From: Diprion similis
Taxonomy: Eukaryota > Arthropoda > Insecta > Hymenoptera > Diprionidae
Assembly (NCBI RefSeq): GCF_021155765.1
Contig: NC_060112.1
Location: forward strand, 26,254,001 to 26,318,000
Direction of reading: 5' to 3'
Length of the DNA: 64,000 nt
How positions within the stretch are numbered: position 1 is the first letter of the stretch; every line of letters begins with the position of its first letter. Made by a program: the position numbers and the translations under genes. The notes beneath the pieces are model-generated. The model did not search any database. It was not told the origin of the DNA and saw nothing but the letters and a program-made list of their open reading frames with translations. Of the stretch, positions 63,059 through 64,000 are shown one piece after another.

Positions 63059-64000
63059 TGTACAAGCCACACAGAGCAGTGTTGTATAATACATGTGCAG
63101 TCTGTATTGATATTCGATTAACGCGTAAGAACTTGCATAACAACTCATATCACAGGCGATGGAATTGATTTCAAGTTTGTTTATTTGAAAGAAAGGTGAT
63201 CGATATCGATATCCGAGCATGATGAAGGTAATATCTCTCATTCAAATCATTGCGTATTACTATATACACGCTTGGGTCACATTTCGTTGAGAATCGAAAG
63301 CAGATGAACGGAGAGAAGTCGAGAATAATTTTAATTAATGTATAAATAATTGATTTAAAATGATATTCCACTAATGTAGATTATGATATAATATTTGGAA
63401 ACATTTTCAAAAAGGCACAATTTCAAATTAGATCCCAACCCGACTCTTCTCTCAGCCAATTTATAAGATCGTCAAATTGTTTTTAACACACGGTTATTCA
63501 TTGGTCGAACGGTGCCGGAAAATAAGGAATTGAATCCTGTTTTGAAACAAGCCAGTTTAGGGGTTCGAAAAGTACTAAATAAATGGAACTCGAAGAAAAA
63601 TAGAACGAATACTGTTTTCGGATTCTGACTATAAAATATGCATTTATTCTCGTTTCGTTATATCGTGAAGTTGAAGAAGAATGATGTAAGACAGCAGACT
63701 TGACATAATTGGTTTGAAAAAAACTTTCTAGTTGCTACAATAAAATGGCACAGAATTATCAACAACTCAATTTGAATCGACAGAATGATGAAAATCTGAA
63801 CAACAACTTTGGATTGCTCATAAAAGTCAAATAAATGAAATCGAATCTAATAACACAGACCTGCGATGGTTTTCCCCCCACAAAACTGAGTAGTAATTTC
63901 GTTAGGTATTAGGTACAAATCTATGAAAAAATGTATCTAAAAAATTCTTTTGAGAAATAATATGGGAAATTATTCCAAAATTTTCTGAGAAATTTTATTT

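Larger units (their letters stand above)
57840..64000. other. Right flank without a supported gene
   Basis: About 6 kb of spacer. Open frames here are short, mostly non-ATG and unlike any family I know. A slightly more GC-rich patch at about 61.7-62.3 kb has frames on both strands but no recognisable domain. It contains a degenerate tandem repeat and a TATT-rich microsatellite, listed separately. Confidence 0.45.

Overview
The window looks like nuclear DNA of a holometabolous insect. Genes are split by short GT-AG introns, AT-rich spacers carry small foldback DNA elements and microsatellites, and the proteins are insect-type. A sawfly or other hymenopteran is my best guess for the host, but that is inference from general composition and gene style. 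No bacterial, viral or CRISPR-like features were seen.

Layout. 1-3.5 kb is non-coding, with a C tract, a G tract and a higher-order minisatellite (1729-2132). 3.55-11.04 kb (+) holds a complete SLC26A11-type sulfate/anion transporter (554 aa, 11 exons including one that supplies only the A of the ATG). Its introns contain three repeat elements. 12.08-15.52 kb (-) holds a three-exon gene ending in a paired C2HC/C2H2 zinc finger of the kind found in lola terminal exons; a foldback element sits in its first intron. 18.08-21.63 kb (-) is a complete Atg9 (818 aa, six coding exons), with a likely 5'UTR exon at 23.6 kb and a perfect DRE (TATCGATA) further upstream. 25.8-33.9 kb (-) is a complete nine-exon gene for a 959-aa secreted, cysteine-free, Thr/Pro/Arg/Glu-rich mucin-like protein with a TATA promoter. 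34.3-47.2 kb is mainly non-coding, with two clear foldback/MITE elements. 47.19 kb (+) has a possible secretory-leader first exon. 52.3-57.6 kb (-) is a five-exon gene for a 215-aa secreted, cysteine-free protein that looks like a small relative of the 959-aa one. 57.9-64 kb shows no gene I can support.

Function. The transporter and Atg9 are ordinary cell-biology genes. The most unusual content is the pair of secreted low-complexity proteins. They share an MRL start, a phase-2 intron inside the signal peptide, a roughly 4-kb first intron, a TATA promoter, a Tyr/acidic cluster, TTEAP-like stretches and recurring R-x-R-F motifs, and have no cysteine after the signal peptide. I infer a tandemly duplicated extracellular-matrix, cuticle, eggshell or secretion family; I could not name it. 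All exon models were built by eye from splice consensus and reading-frame continuity, and in each complete model the exon lengths sum to an exact multiple of three.
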